64,000 bases of DNA, taken from assembly GCF_016908295.1 (NCBI RefSeq), contig NZ_JAFBDO010000009.1, forward strand, positions 1-64,000, given 5' to 3'. The translations under genes were made by a program, and so were the position numbers. The notes below the pieces were generated by a model. That model did no database searches, was not told the DNA's origin, and saw only the letters and a list, made by a program, of their open reading frames with translations. The DNA is from Thalassobacillus pellis (GTDB lineage: Bacteria; Bacillota; Bacilli; Bacillales; Halobacillaceae). Shown here piece after piece: positions 18,525 through 27,711 of this stretch. Every line of letters begins with the position of its first letter. The first letter of the stretch is position 1.

Positions 18525-19343
18525 ATGAAAATGACTAGTATCAAAATGAAAAAGAAATTAGAAGAGCGGTTGAAAGAGGAAGAATGGCGTACTTCTTTTA
18601 ATCGAGATAAGGATACTTTCCGGATAGAGTGGAGGGATTCGGGGCAGGGAATCACCATTACTCTGCCAAATGTCATCGCAAAATGGGAAAATCGCGGTGA
18701 TACGGCCCTTGATGAGCTGGAAGAACATGTGAAAGAAGCTCTGCGTATCATGAACGAGACACATGAGCTGACAGGGAAAGAGCGACACATATTTCCTGTT
18801 ATACGGGCAGCATCATTTCCTACAGAAACGGAAAGCGGGAAGAGGCTTATCCATACAGAGCATACAGCTGAAACCAGAGTGTATTATGCCCTTGACTTAG
18901 GAAAATCGTACCAGTTGATAGATGAAAAGATGCTTGAAAATGAAGGTTGGACAAAAGATAGAATAAAGGAAATAGCCGGCTTCAACGTTCGCTCGCTTCC
19001 CGTGGATATGAAGGAGGATGAAGTGTACGGAAATACCTTTTATTTTCTCTCTCATCAGGATGGTTATGACGCCAGCCGTATTTTGAATGAAGCACTGCTT
19101 GAGGAAATGAAAGCCAAGGTGACCGGGGAACTGGCTATCAGCATTCCTCACCAGGATGTCATTATATTTGCTGATGTCAAAAATCCTTCCGGGTACGATA
19201 TTTTGGCACAAATGGCAATGAAATTCTTTGCAGAAGGTGTTGTTCCGGTTACTTCATTATCATTTTTATATGAAGACAAGCAGTTGGAACCCATCTTTAT
19301 ACTTGCCCAGAACAAACCAAAAGACGATGGAAAGGACGAATGA
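18525..19343 (+). CDS. ytpQ: YtpQ, DUF1444 protein
   Basis: A conserved Firmicute protein of the DUF1444/UPF0354 family (272 aa), predicted cytoplasmic and with no membrane segment. Segments such as FPVIRAASFPTET and YYALDLGKSYQLIDE are present. The function is unknown. A strong ribosome-binding site (AAAGGAGG) precedes the ATG, and the stop lies 3 bases before ytpR, so the two are cotranscribed. Confidence 0.85.
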   Translation: MKMTSIKMKKKLEERLKEEEWRTSFNRDKDTFRIEWRDSGQGITITLPNVIAKWENRGDTALDELEEHVKEALRIMNETHELTGKERHIFPVIRAASFPTETESGKRLIHTEHTAETRVYYALDLGKSYQLIDEKMLENEGWTKDRIKEIAGFNVRSLPVDMKEDEVYGNTFYFLSHQDGYDASRILNEALLEEMKAKVTGELAISIPHQDVIIFADVKNPSGYDILAQMAMKFFAEGVVPVTSLSFLYEDKQLEPIFILAQNKPKDDGKDE

Positions 19344-19346
19344 AGC

Positions 19347-19955
19347 ATGCATGTTTTTTATAACCCCAAAGGTATCGGTGATGTACTAATCATCCCGGTA
19401 AAAGATGGCGATCGCAATGCTATCAGCCAGGAACGTGTCGGCGATATAGTTAAAATCACTGATGCAAATAATGGAGAATTACTAGGCTACAACTTGTTCC
19501 ATGCCTCAGAGTATATGAACCTTACTGAACATGGAAAAATAAGGCTTACGGATGTAATGCTTGCTGATATCAAGCAAACCTTTGAGAAGATTGGCTTAGA
19601 AGATTCCCTGGACTTTGATCTGTCTCCAAAGTTTATCGTCGGTCATGTCGATGAAAAGTCGCCACACGAGAATGCAGATAAACTCAGTGTGTGTACTGTG
19701 GATGTGGGTGAGGAAAAACTTCAGATCGTTTGTGGAGCTCCGAATGTTGATGCCGGTCAAAAAGTTGTCGTAGCAAAAGTGGGGGCGATTATGCCTAGTG
19801 GGATGAAAATTAAACCGACAGAACTGAGAGGAGTACCTTCTCATGGGATGATTTGCTCAGCTAAGGAACTAGGTATACCCGATGCACCTAAAGAAAAAGG
19901 CATCCTTGTACTGGAAGATAAATATGAAATTGGTCAGGCTTATGAGTTGTCATAA
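19347..19955 (+). CDS. ytpR: YtpR family tRNA-binding protein
   Basis: The protein (202 aa) has an N-terminal YtpR-specific domain (residues 1-85) and a C-terminal EMAP/Arc1p-type tRNA-binding OB fold (about 90-200). The OB fold shows [35 protein letters not shown] and [14 protein letters not shown]. The same domain occurs at the N-terminus of the phenylalanyl-tRNA synthetase beta chain. The specific RNA partner is unknown. Confidence 0.9.
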   Translation: MHVFYNPKGIGDVLIIPVKDGDRNAISQERVGDIVKITDANNGELLGYNLFHASEYMNLTEHGKIRLTDVMLADIKQTFEKIGLEDSLDFDLSPKFIVGHVDEKSPHENADKLSVCTVDVGEEKLQIVCGAPNVDAGQKVVVAKVGAIMPSGMKIKPTELRGVPSHGMICSAKELGIPDAPKEKGILVLEDKYEIGQAYELS

Positions 19956-19967
19956 ATGAAGGACATT

Positions 19968-20009
19968 GGACTGTAGCACTATTTTTGGTGCTGCGGTCTT
20001 TTTATTTTT
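19968..20009 (+). terminator. terminator after ytpR
   Basis: Stem ggactgtagcac pairs with gtgctgcggtct (one mismatch), followed by a long T-rich run (ttttattttta). Confidence 0.8.
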
Positions 20010-20082
20010 AACAAAATAACCTTGAAGATGAAAAAACTGTTAAAATGAATAGTAAATCACATTGGTAGAAAGAGTGAGTAAT

Positions 20083-22893
20083 ATGTGGAATCAGATGAAG
20101 AAAAAACTGAAAGAAGTATTTACAAACGACCCATCTGAAATACCGATGGAGGAAACTGAAAAAAGCCAAGAAAACTACGACCCATATGTAAGAACAAAAA
20201 TGACCTATAGATATCCAAAGCAAGGAGAATTCCGTTTTCCGGTTATACCTGATCAGCAATCAGCACCGGAAAAACAAGATGAAAAGAATACAAGCAGATA
20301 CCCTCAGGACAGTAGAGAGTATAACGAAGCCGAGCGGGGAAATCATTCCAGAAACCGTTATTCCCGTGAAAAGCAACATAGCTGGGAGAGGCATTTGGAC
20401 TCAGGAAATAATCGGGCGAACAGGTCATCGGGTGTATCCGCACATCAAGAGAAGAGAAAGCGGGAATATACCCATACTACTACTAAGGAAGGTTGGAATA
20501 CCCCTTCTTATAACAAGAGGGACAACCATATAAAACGGGAAGCACAAAAACATACAGAGACAGCTGATGGATACCGTCAGGAAAGAAGTCAGAGAAAGAC
20601 AAATTGGAACAAAGAAAATAAAGTTACCGTTGAAAAAGCTCCATTTCAGCCATCAGAAGTACCTTCTCCAATTTATGGATACCATCCCAGGAATATGAAA
20701 AGCCGTATTTTGGAGGATCTACCTGCTTATCTGGAAAAAAATGACGATAATGCTCATGAAAAAAATTTGGAAATGACAGAAAGTAACGAACAGAAGAATT
20801 CGTATGAAGAAGCTGAAATTATGACAGAGGGATTGGAAACTGAACAGAAGGGAAGTGAAGCATTTGAGTCTGAAATTTATGAGGCCCCAGTAGAAAATGA
20901 AACAAAAGATAATAAAATTGACATGATTGAAAATGGAATAAATGAAGCAGCAGCAACAGTTGAAACAGAAGCTCTGGATAAGGTATCTGATGAGGTAGAG
21001 GAAACACATGCGAGAGAAGAAACAATTGTCGGAAAAGATGAAGGCGAAACAATGATTGAAATCACTGACGAAGACTCCTTCGAAGAGGAAGGAAATGAAG
21101 AAGAACTAAGTCTGGATGAAAAATCCTCCTCTGTTACGGAAGCTACAGAAAAAGCGGATATTGCAAACAATAGTGACAAACCCAAGAAAGTGGAAGAGTC
21201 GGTCGAGGAAAATATTGATAGGGAAGGGAAATCAGAACAGAAGCCTTCTAACACCCTTGAAACAAAGAAAAGCCATAGAAAAGAACAAACCCAAACCGAA
21301 AAAAATCATCAATCAACCACAGAAAAACAAAGGGTTCCTTTTAATGTTTTGATGACACCAAGAGATAAAAGAAGTCAGAAACGTAAAGCTGAGGAAACTT
21401 TTGTTAAGCAACAGGACCAGAGCGTACAAAGGGAGCAAAAAGAGGAACAGGCAGTGTTTCAACGACCACCATTCCATTTGCTGAATGATCCGGTCGAGCG
21501 GTCTCACGATGATGACGAATGGGTGAAAAATCAAATGGAAGCTTTGGAAATGACATTGAAGCATTTCCATGTAAGGGCCAGAGTAGTAGATGCTATGCGC
21601 GGGCCATCCGTTACCAGGTTTGAAGTACAGCCCGAACCTGGGGTAAAGGTCAGTAAAATCACCAACCTTGCTGATGACATCAAGTTGAGTATGGCGGCCC
21701 GCGACATTCGGATAGAAGCACCAATTCCTGGAAAGCAGGCGGTCGGAATTGAAATTCCTAATGTGCAATCAGACATAGTCGGGCTTCAGGAAATTTTCGA
21801 AACACCTACATTTTTAGAAGATCCATCCCCGTTAAGTGTAGCTCTGGGACTTGACATCGGCGGTACTCCTGTCGTAACGAATATGCAGAAAATGCCCCAT
21901 GGCCTGATTGCAGGTGCTACAGGGTCAGGGAAGAGCGTGTGCATTAACACAATTCTGGTCAGCCTGCTTTATAAAGCACACCACGACGATGTGAAGTTCC
22001 TGCTGATTGACCCTAAAATGGTCGAGCTTGCACCGTATAATGATCTCCCGCATCTTGTTTCACCGGTTATTACAGATGTGAAAGCCGCAACGACTGCTCT
22101 CAAATGGGCAGTGAAAGAAATGGATGAACGTTATGAAAAGTTCGTGCAAGAGGGGGTAAGAGATGTAGAGCGTTATAACCAAAAGATGTTCAAACAGGAC
22201 AGGAAAGGTGAGAAGCTTCCATATCTCGTAATTGTCATTGATGAGCTGGCTGACCTGATGATGGTATCCCCTCAAGAGGTAGAGGATTCTATCTGCAGAC
22301 TTGCCCAAAAAGCAAGGGCTTGCGGAATACATTTGTTGGTTGCGACCCAGCGTCCTTCTGTCGATGTAATAACAGGGTTGATTAAAGCAAACATTCCTAC
22401 CAGAATTGCTTTCAGTGTTTCTTCCCAGGTCGATTCGAGAACCATCATTGATAGCAGCGGAGCTGAAAAGCTGCTCGGAAAAGGAGATATGCTGTTTGTT
22501 GAAAGCGGATCAGGACAGGCAGTGAGGATTCAAGGTGCTTTCGTATCTGATGATGAGATTGAACGTGTGACCAGCTTTGTTAAAAAGGCAGCCCCGCCTG
22601 ATTATCTGTTCAGGCAGGAGGAATTGCTTACCCAGGTAACATCGGAAGAAGACGAAGATGAGCTTTTCAAAGACGCAGTCGCTTTCATAATGGAACATAA
22701 TGGAGCAAGCGCATCTCTGCTTCAGCGCAGGTTTAAAATCGGCTATAATCGTGCGGCACGCTTGATCGATTATATGGAAAGCCATGGCATAATTTCTGAA
22801 CAAAAGGGCAGTAAACCGCGAGACATACTGATGACACCGCAACAATTCGAAGAAATTTTCCATCCCACAGAAATAAGTAACTATAACAATTAA
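20083..22893 (+). CDS. sftA: DNA translocase SftA (FtsK/SpoIIIE family)
   Basis: This is a soluble septum-associated DNA pump that moves chromosome ends out of the closing septum. About 936 aa: a long, highly charged N-terminal linker (to about residue 460, Glu/Lys/Asn rich) has no membrane helices, which distinguishes SftA from SpoIIIE. The motor follows, with Walker A GATGSGKSVCIN near residue 612 and Walker B LVIVIDELADLM near 720. The C-terminal gamma winged helix (about 865-930) would read the orienting DNA sequences. The ATG at 20083 is used; a TTG at 20062 is possible, and neither has a strong ribosome-binding site. Confidence 0.93.
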   Translation: MWNQMKKKLKEVFTNDPSEIPMEETEKSQENYDPYVRTKMTYRYPKQGEFRFPVIPDQQSAPEKQDEKNTSRYPQDSREYNEAERGNHSRNRYSREKQHSWERHLDSGNNRANRSSGVSAHQEKRKREYTHTTTKEGWNTPSYNKRDNHIKREAQKHTETADGYRQERSQRKTNWNKENKVTVEKAPFQPSEVPSPIYGYHPRNMKSRILEDLPAYLEKNDDNAHEKNLEMTESNEQKNSYEEAEIMTEGLETEQKGSEAFESEIYEAPVENETKDNKIDMIENGINEAAATVETEALDKVSDEVEETHAREETIVGKDEGETMIEITDEDSFEEEGNEEELSLDEKSSSVTEATEKADIANNSDKPKKVEESVEENIDREGKSEQKPSNTLETKKSHRKEQTQTEKNHQSTTEKQRVPFNVLMTPRDKRSQKRKAEETFVKQQDQSVQREQKEEQAVFQRPPFHLLNDPVERSHDDDEWVKNQMEALEMTLKHFHVRARVVDAMRGPSVTRFEVQPEPGVKVSKITNLADDIKLSMAARDIRIEAPIPGKQAVGIEIPNVQSDIVGLQEIFETPTFLEDPSPLSVALGLDIGGTPVVTNMQKMPHGLIAGATGSGKSVCINTILVSLLYKAHHDDVKFLLIDPKMVELAPYNDLPHLVSPVITDVKAATTALKWAVKEMDERYEKFVQEGVRDVERYNQKMFKQDRKGEKLPYLVIVIDELADLMMVSPQEVEDSICRLAQKARACGIHLLVATQRPSVDVITGLIKANIPTRIAFSVSSQVDSRTIIDSSGAEKLLGKGDMLFVESGSGQAVRIQGAFVSDDEIERVTSFVKKAAPPDYLFRQEELLTQVTSEEDEDELFKDAVAFIMEHNGASASLLQRRFKIGYNRAARLIDYMESHGIISEQKGSKPRDILMTPQQFEEIFHPTEISNYNN

Positions 22894-22903
22894 AATGTTA
22901 TAA

Positions 22904-22946
22904 ATAAGGCTGTCCCTGAATTAATCGGGTCAGTCTTATTTTATAT
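22904..22946 (+). terminator. probable terminator after sftA
   Basis: A hairpin of ggctgtccc with gggtcagtct (some G-U pairs) is followed by ttattttatatt. It is of moderate strength. Confidence 0.55.
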
Positions 22947-23105
22947 TCAATAGGATGAACTTAACGCAAATGAAGGAAATATATTCGCCGTTACGCTGGG
23001 GTATGATTTTCGGTATGTATAAATGGCTTGTGTTAGGTGCTTAGTTTTTATATGATTAGAATTGAGTGTATTTACAGGTATAGGATATATATAAGGAGCC
23101 GGGTT

Positions 23106-24215
23106 ATGAAAGAAATCACACGTAAGTTAAATGGAGAAATTGAACGACTGACAAACAAAACTTTCAAATTTGATGAACGGGTGAAAGAAGGCTGGTTTTC
23201 TGCAGTCTACTTTTTGAAGACGAGAGAAATTGTTGAGAATCATATTGGAAGCAACCAGGTGACGATGCAATTCTTCCAAAAAGATGATGCAGTAGTATGT
23301 GGTACAGATGAAGCCATCGCTTTACTGCACACCTTTGCCGAAAAGCCGGAGGATCTGGAAATTTATTCCTTGAAGGATGGAGACAAAATAAGTCCTTATG
23401 AAACAGTACTGACGATTAAAGGGGAATATCAGAACTTCGGTTATTTAGAAGGGATTATAGACGGAATTCTTGCAAGGAGAACCTCCGTCGCTACCAATGT
23501 GTATAACGTTGTAAAAGCTGCAAGAACCAGTGGAAAACAAAAACCAGTTATTTTCATGGGCGACCGTGACGACCATTTCACTCAACAGGCCGGTGATGGG
23601 TATGCCGCGTTTATTGGCGGTTCTACCGCCCAGGCTACACATGCAATGAACGAATGGTGGGGAAAAGAAGGTATGGGTACGATGCCCCATGCTTTGATTC
23701 AAATGTTTGAAGGAGATGTAGTAGCTGCCACTAGAGCCTACCATGAGCAATTTCCGAAAGATAAATTAATGGCTCTTGTCGATTACAACAATGATGCCAT
23801 TACTGACGCATTAAAAGTTGCGAGAGAATTTGGAGAAACACTAAAAGGGGTAAGGGTAGATACATCAAGAAGTATGGTTGATAAGTATTTCCTGCGTAAT
23901 GAACATCTGATGGGAACCTTTGATCCCCGTGGAGTTAATCCTGAATTGATTTTTGCCTTAAGAAGGACATTGGACCAGGAAGGGTTTAACCATGTAAAAA
24001 TCATGGTGAGTGGAGGCTTCACGGAGGAAAGAATCCGGCAATTTGAGGACTTGAAAGTGCCTGTCGACATGTATGGTGTCGGAGGAAGTCTGTTAAAAAT
24101 CAACATTGGGTTTACAGGGGACAATGTACTTCTTAACGGAAAGCCGGAGGCAAAAGAAGGCAGAAGATATAATCCTAATCCAAGACTTGAGAAAGTCGAA
24201 TACAGTGAGCAATGA
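23106..24215 (+). CDS. nicotinate phosphoribosyltransferase family protein
   Basis: The predicted role is attachment of phosphoribose to nicotinate (or a related base) in NAD salvage. At 369 aa it is shorter than classical PncB and resembles the compact type II phosphoribosyltransferases. Recognisable segments are EGIIDGILARRTSVATNVYNV near residue 115-135, the phosphate-binding region with VRVDTSRSMVDKYF, and the GVGGSL motif near the end. AAGGAG lies 7 bases before the ATG at 23106. The gene lies between sftA and murC, which adjoin in B. subtilis, and is followed by two repeat elements, so it may be a later insertion. The exact base it uses is not certain. Confidence 0.82.
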   Translation: MKEITRKLNGEIERLTNKTFKFDERVKEGWFSAVYFLKTREIVENHIGSNQVTMQFFQKDDAVVCGTDEAIALLHTFAEKPEDLEIYSLKDGDKISPYETVLTIKGEYQNFGYLEGIIDGILARRTSVATNVYNVVKAARTSGKQKPVIFMGDRDDHFTQQAGDGYAAFIGGSTAQATHAMNEWWGKEGMGTMPHALIQMFEGDVVAATRAYHEQFPKDKLMALVDYNNDAITDALKVAREFGETLKGVRVDTSRSMVDKYFLRNEHLMGTFDPRGVNPELIFALRRTLDQEGFNHVKIMVSGGFTEERIRQFEDLKVPVDMYGVGGSLLKINIGFTGDNVLLNGKPEAKEGRRYNPNPRLEKVEYSEQ

Positions 24216-24225
24216 CTTATGTGGT

Positions 24226-24262
24226 AAAAGCTTACCTTCCGGAAACGGGGGTAAGTTTTTTA
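24226..24262 (+). terminator. terminator after the phosphoribosyltransferase gene
   Basis: Stem aaaagcttacc (24226-24236) pairs with ggtaagttttt (one mismatch), leading into a T run that merges with the start of repeat copy B. Confidence 0.75.
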
Positions 24263-24357
24263 TACTTTAAGGAAGTATAACTTTGTTAAAAATTAAACCA
24301 TAAGTAAAACGAAGGCTTTCTCCACAAGGACTTGGCCAAGGATAGGCTTGTCTTAAG
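24255..24357 (+). repeat. AT-rich interspersed repeat, copy B (3' end diverged)
   Basis: This copy shares the 5' part of the family: TATACTTtaaggAAGTATA hairpin, AACTTTGTTAAA, ATAAGTAAAAC and AAGGCTTTC. It then diverges where the 3' hairpin should close (cttggccaaggataggcttg) and runs into the GC-rich element that begins near 24352. It appears to be a truncated or invaded copy. Confidence 0.7.
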
Positions 24358-24519
24358 CATGTCGGGGGTGACCAAGACGCTTCCGCTTTTGTTATATCCA
24401 GCTGCAGCGCCTCCCCCCTCGAGGTCTTTAGCCGACCCTCTCTGTGACATAGATCGTCACGGCGAGGCTCTTCTTAAGCATGTCGGGGGTGACCAAAGCG
24501 CTTCCGCTTTTGTTATATT
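24352..24519 (+). repeat. GC-rich hairpin repeat element with a duplicated 3' end
   Basis: A 46-base segment (24352-24397, core gcatgtcgggggtgaccaa, ending cgcttccgcttttgttatat) recurs 121 bases later (24473-24518) with a two-base swap. Between them lies the left part of the element, cagctgcagcgcctcccccc, with the inner stems GCCG/CGGC and GTGAC/GTCAC. AGCGC and CCCCC of the left end can pair with GGGGG and GCGCT of the right end. This resembles the structured intergenic repeats known from several Bacillaceae genomes. Together with copy B it fills the 515-bp gap before murC; no gene is credible there. Confidence 0.75.
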
Positions 24520-24730
24520 ATGGGCGGTTTATAGGGAAATAAGCTTCCTTTTTTTCATTCATTCTCGATACATGCTACAATGGATAAATATAAAAATGCC
24601 TAATTGCTCATTCACCTGATTAGAACAATTTGCTATAATTAGTGCTTGACCAGTTAATTAAAAATCGCAAGTTTAGCTATAGTACATATACTATGTTAAA
24701 GTGACTCACTAATTTTGGAGGTACTTGTTT

Positions 24731-26023
24731 ATGACGACTTACCATTTCATTGGTATTAAAGGGACAGGGATGAGTGCCCTTGCTCAGATTCTGCATGACT
24801 CCGGGGAGCAGGTTCAGGGGTCAGATGTGGAAAAACGTTTTTTTACTCAGGATGTACTTGAGGCTAAAGATATAAAAATTCTTCCTTTTGGAAAAGAAAA
24901 TATTCACGACGGCCTGACAATTATTGCCGGAAATGCCTTTAGCGATGACCATGAAGAAATTATTGCTGCTAGAAATTTGGGTCTCCCATTTTATCGTTAC
25001 CATGAGTTTCTTGGTGAATGGCTGAAAAGAAGTACAAGTATTGCTGTCACTGGCGCACATGGGAAGACATCGACAACAGGGCTTCTCGCTCATGTGCTGG
25101 CAGAAAATTTCCCAACTTCTTATCTAATTGGAGACGGAACAGGCAAAGGGCATGAAGACAGCAAGTATTTTGCATTTGAAGCCTGTGAATACAGGCGTCA
25201 TTTCTTATCCTATCACCCAGATTACGCTATCATGACTAATATTGACTTTGATCATCCTGATTATTTTACGAGCATCGATGATGTATTCAATGCCTTTCAG
25301 GAGATGGCAAAACAGGTGAAAAAAGGAATTATTGCTTGTGGTGATGATGAACACCTGCAGCATATTCAGGCAAATGTGCCAGTCTTATATTATGGCCTTG
25401 CAGAAACTAATGATTTTCAAGCCCAAAACATTAAGGAAAATGCGGAAGGAACGACTTTCGATGTTTTTGTCCGAAATACATTTTATGACACCTTCCTAAT
25501 TCCTGGATATGGTAACCATAATGTCCTGAATGCCTTGAGTGTCATCGCCTTATGTCATTATGAGGACATGAGTGTAGAACAGATAAAAAAACTGCGGACA
25601 TTCGAGGGTGTGAAACGCAGGTTTACGGAAAAGCTGGTAGGTGACCAGGTGCTTGTAGATGATTATGCACATCACCCGATAGAAATTTCCGCCACAATTG
25701 AATCTGCCAGGAAAAAATATCCACAACGGGAGATCGTCGCTGTTTTCCAGCCACACACTTTTACGAGGACGAAAGCTTTCTTAAATGAGTTTGCAGAAAG
25801 TCTAAAGGAAGCAGATGCGATATACTTGTGTGATATATTCGGTTCCGCCCGGGAAGATAATGGTAATTTAACAATACAGGACCTTCAAAAGCTTATTCCT
25901 GATAGCAGCCTTCTTGAACCAGACGGTACAGAAGTCCTGAAATATTATGAAGATGGTGTTTTAGTGTTCATGGGTGCAGGAGATATCCAAAAGTTTCAAC
26001 AGGCATATGAAGAAACCCTGTAA
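24731..26023 (+). CDS. murC: UDP-N-acetylmuramate--L-alanine ligase MurC
   Basis: This cytoplasmic ATP-dependent ligase adds the first amino acid to the peptidoglycan precursor. The N-terminal UDP-binding motif [16 protein letters not shown], the ATP loop [13 protein letters not shown] (residues 106-117), the central [12 protein letters not shown] and the C-terminal [10 protein letters not shown] are all present. At 430 aa it fits Bacillus MurC. GGAGG lies 9 bases before the ATG at 24731; an in-frame TTG at 24725 is too close to that site. Synteny with ytxGHJ matches B. subtilis. Confidence 0.95.
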   Translation: MTTYHFIGIKGTGMSALAQILHDSGEQVQGSDVEKRFFTQDVLEAKDIKILPFGKENIHDGLTIIAGNAFSDDHEEIIAARNLGLPFYRYHEFLGEWLKRSTSIAVTGAHGKTSTTGLLAHVLAENFPTSYLIGDGTGKGHEDSKYFAFEACEYRRHFLSYHPDYAIMTNIDFDHPDYFTSIDDVFNAFQEMAKQVKKGIIACGDDEHLQHIQANVPVLYYGLAETNDFQAQNIKENAEGTTFDVFVRNTFYDTFLIPGYGNHNVLNALSVIALCHYEDMSVEQIKKLRTFEGVKRRFTEKLVGDQVLVDDYAHHPIEISATIESARKKYPQREIVAVFQPHTFTRTKAFLNEFAESLKEADAIYLCDIFGSAREDNGNLTIQDLQKLIPDSSLLEPDGTEVLKYYEDGVLVFMGAGDIQKFQQAYEETL

Positions 26024-26033
26024 TAACTCAACG

Positions 26034-26066
26034 AAAGATCCGTTATCCAAGACGGATCTTTTTCTT
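26034..26066 (+). terminator. terminator after murC
   Basis: A 10-bp stem (aaagatccgt with acggatcttt), followed by ttttctttct. Confidence 0.85.
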
Positions 26067-26169
26067 TCTACTGATCTTACAAAAAATCCGATTCAATTTC
26101 ATTTAAAAAAGGATATTTTTAGGTTAGAATCGAATAATACTCAAGAGATGCCTAATTCCACCCAATGAC

Positions 26170-26195
26170 GTTTAGCCATTTTTGTAATAGGGTAT
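26170..26195 (+). promoter_or_regulatory. sigma-B-type promoter of ytxGHJ
   Basis: GTTTAG (26170-26175), a 14-base spacer, GGGTAT (26190-26195). This fits the general-stress sigma-B consensus GTTTaa-N12-15-GGGTAT with one base different. It would give a 5' leader of about 40 bases before ytxG. In B. subtilis ytxGHJ is a known general-stress operon. Confidence 0.8.
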
Positions 26196-26242
26196 CAAAC
26201 TAAATATCTAAAATACATAGCAGAAGGAGTTGAGCAGGGGGA

Positions 26243-26677
26243 ATGGAAATATTATTGTATGTTGCTGCACTGATTGCAGCTGTTGCATTCGCAGTATTAG
26301 TTATCTATCTCAGCATTACCTTGAAAGCTGTTTCTCGGACCATGAACAACGTAGCCAATACCTTGGAAGGCGTTGAGGAACAGATGGAGGGTATCACACT
26401 CGAAACCACTGCGCTGCTTAATAAGACAAATAAGCTAGCCGAGGACGTTGGGGAAAAATCACAGAAACTCAATACTTTGGTCGACGGGGTGAAAGGCATC
26501 GGCGACTCGGTTCAAGAATTTAATCAGTCCATCCGGTCTGTTTCAAAAAGCTTGACCAGTTCAGCAGAAAAGAATACTGATTCAGCGGCTCAAGCGATGA
26601 AATGGGGCCAGGTCGCCATCAACCTTTATAAGAAAGCAAAAAAAGAAGAAATTAATAAATCAAAGGGAGGAATCTAG
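26243..26677 (+). CDS. ytxG: YtxG, DUF948 membrane-anchored general stress protein
   Basis: The protein (144 aa) has one N-terminal membrane helix (residues 3-27, LLYVAALIAAVAFAVLVIYL) followed by a long amphipathic, coiled-coil-like region typical of DUF948. It lacks Cys and any enzymatic motif. It is the first gene of ytxGHJ; its stop is one base from the ytxH start. The role is unknown, but the sigma-B-type promoter places it in the general stress response. The leader has AAGGAG and AGGGGGA sites at awkward spacings. Confidence 0.85.
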   Translation: MEILLYVAALIAAVAFAVLVIYLSITLKAVSRTMNNVANTLEGVEEQMEGITLETTALLNKTNKLAEDVGEKSQKLNTLVDGVKGIGDSVQEFNQSIRSVSKSLTSSAEKNTDSAAQAMKWGQVAINLYKKAKKEEINKSKGGI

Positions 26678-26678
26678 G

Positions 26679-27122
26679 ATGAGTCAAAACAAACAGAAAA
26701 ATGAAAATGGAAGGGATTTCTTAATCGGATCCTTAGTAGGTGGAGTAGTAGGGGCAGTAGTTGCACTTCTTTTTGCTCCAAAGTCTGGAAATGAACTGCG
26801 TGACGATATCAATCAAGGTTCATACTACCTGAAGGACAGAGCAGCAGACTGGAAAGATGTCGCTTACGAAAAAGGTGGAGAATGGAAAGAGCGAGCTGCT
26901 GTTTCTTCTTCCCAGCTTTCCAAAAACTTCTCTGAAAAGTCACAGGACTTCAGTGCCCGTTTCAAGGATTCCACGAAATCACTAGGGGATAAAGTGAAAA
27001 ATATCCGAGGCAGAGATGACGAAGAAGCGGAAGAAGCAGCCCAGGAGGTTGCTGAAGCCATTGAAGAAGCGGCTGAGGAGCTGGAAAAACAACAAGGTGC
27101 CAATGTATCTAGCAATGGATAA
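26679..27122 (+). CDS. ytxH: YtxH, general stress protein
   Basis: The protein (147 aa) has an N-terminal YtxH domain: a hydrophobic glycine-rich helix (LIGSLVGGVVGAVVALLFAPKSG) followed by a long charged helix with repeated Lys/Glu/Ser, ending in an acidic alanine-rich tail. Such proteins resemble LEA-like or apolipoprotein-like stress proteins. It lies between ytxG (1 base) and ytxJ. GGGAGG precedes the ATG. Confidence 0.88.
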   Translation: MSQNKQKNENGRDFLIGSLVGGVVGAVVALLFAPKSGNELRDDINQGSYYLKDRAADWKDVAYEKGGEWKERAAVSSSQLSKNFSEKSQDFSARFKDSTKSLGDKVKNIRGRDDEEAEEAAQEVAEAIEEAAEELEKQQGANVSSNG

Positions 27123-27181
27123 AGAAATGTATGGCGGGGCTGCAGGCAGTCCCGCTATTTTAATTGGAAAGGATGATCATT

Positions 27182-27511
27182 GTGTCTATAAAAACTTTGA
27201 ATACGAAAGAAGAATTTGATACGGTTTCTGGACAGGAAAGTTTTTTTCTCTTGAAACACAGTCTCACCTGTCCCATCAGTGCCAGTGCAAAAGAAGAGTA
27301 TGAAGCTTTTCATGAGGGAACATCTACGCCGTGTTATATACTGCCCGTCCAGAAAGCGCGTCCGCTATCCGATTATCTGGCCGAATCTCTGAATGTAAAG
27401 CATGAATCTCCGCAAGTTCTTTTAATAAAAAATGAAAGAGTCGTTTGGCATGATTCCCACAGTGCGATTACTAAAGACGCCCTTCGGGATAGTGAACATT
27501 ATCTTTCTTAA
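27182..27511 (+). CDS. ytxJ: YtxJ, monothiol bacilliredoxin
   Basis: This is a thioredoxin-fold protein (109 aa) with a single active-site Cys in LKHSLTCPISASAKEEYEAF. That TCPIS motif is the signature of BrxC/YtxJ bacilliredoxins, which remove bacillithiol from oxidised proteins. The GTG at 27182 has AAAGGA 8 bases upstream. The in-frame TTG at 27164 would place that site inside the coding region, so the shorter form is used. It closes the sigma-B-type ytxGHJ operon, linking redox repair to the stress response. Confidence 0.88.
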   Translation: MSIKTLNTKEEFDTVSGQESFFLLKHSLTCPISASAKEEYEAFHEGTSTPCYILPVQKARPLSDYLAESLNVKHESPQVLLIKNERVVWHDSHSAITKDALRDSEHYLS

Positions 27512-27523
27512 ATAGATGGACCT

Positions 27524-27557
27524 GGAAAAGTGGCACTGCTGCTTTTCCATTTTTTTG
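27524..27557 (+). terminator. terminator after ytxJ
   Basis: An 8-bp stem (27524-27531 tggaaaag with 27543-27550) followed directly by seven T. Confidence 0.85.
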
Positions 27558-27711
27558 ACCCATCAGGGATGATAGCGCTTTAATAAAAAAATCTGTCATT
27601 TTATCGCTTTAAAGGGATGACAAAGACGCTAAATTCAGATATAATGTTCCCTAATTATCTAAAGAAAACAACTGATACTTTTTACAGTAAAACATGAATG
27701 GAGGCTTTATT

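Noticed and set aside
20719-21254. Several long minus-strand frames opposite the sftA linker
   Set aside because: They mirror the Glu/Lys-rich codon bias of sftA, have no ribosome-binding sites and encode Phe/Ser/Leu-rich nonsense; they are shadows of the real gene.
24332-24619. Open frame of about 95 codons across the repeat cluster before murC
   Set aside because: It runs through both copies of the repeated 46-base segment and the hairpin element, has no ribosome-binding site, and its product has no protein-like character.
27571-27584. Cre-like sequence TGATAGCGCTTTAA upstream of aroA-ccpA
   Set aside because: Two mismatches to the consensus at conserved positions; it is palindromic around GCGC, which is common by chance in AT-rich DNA.
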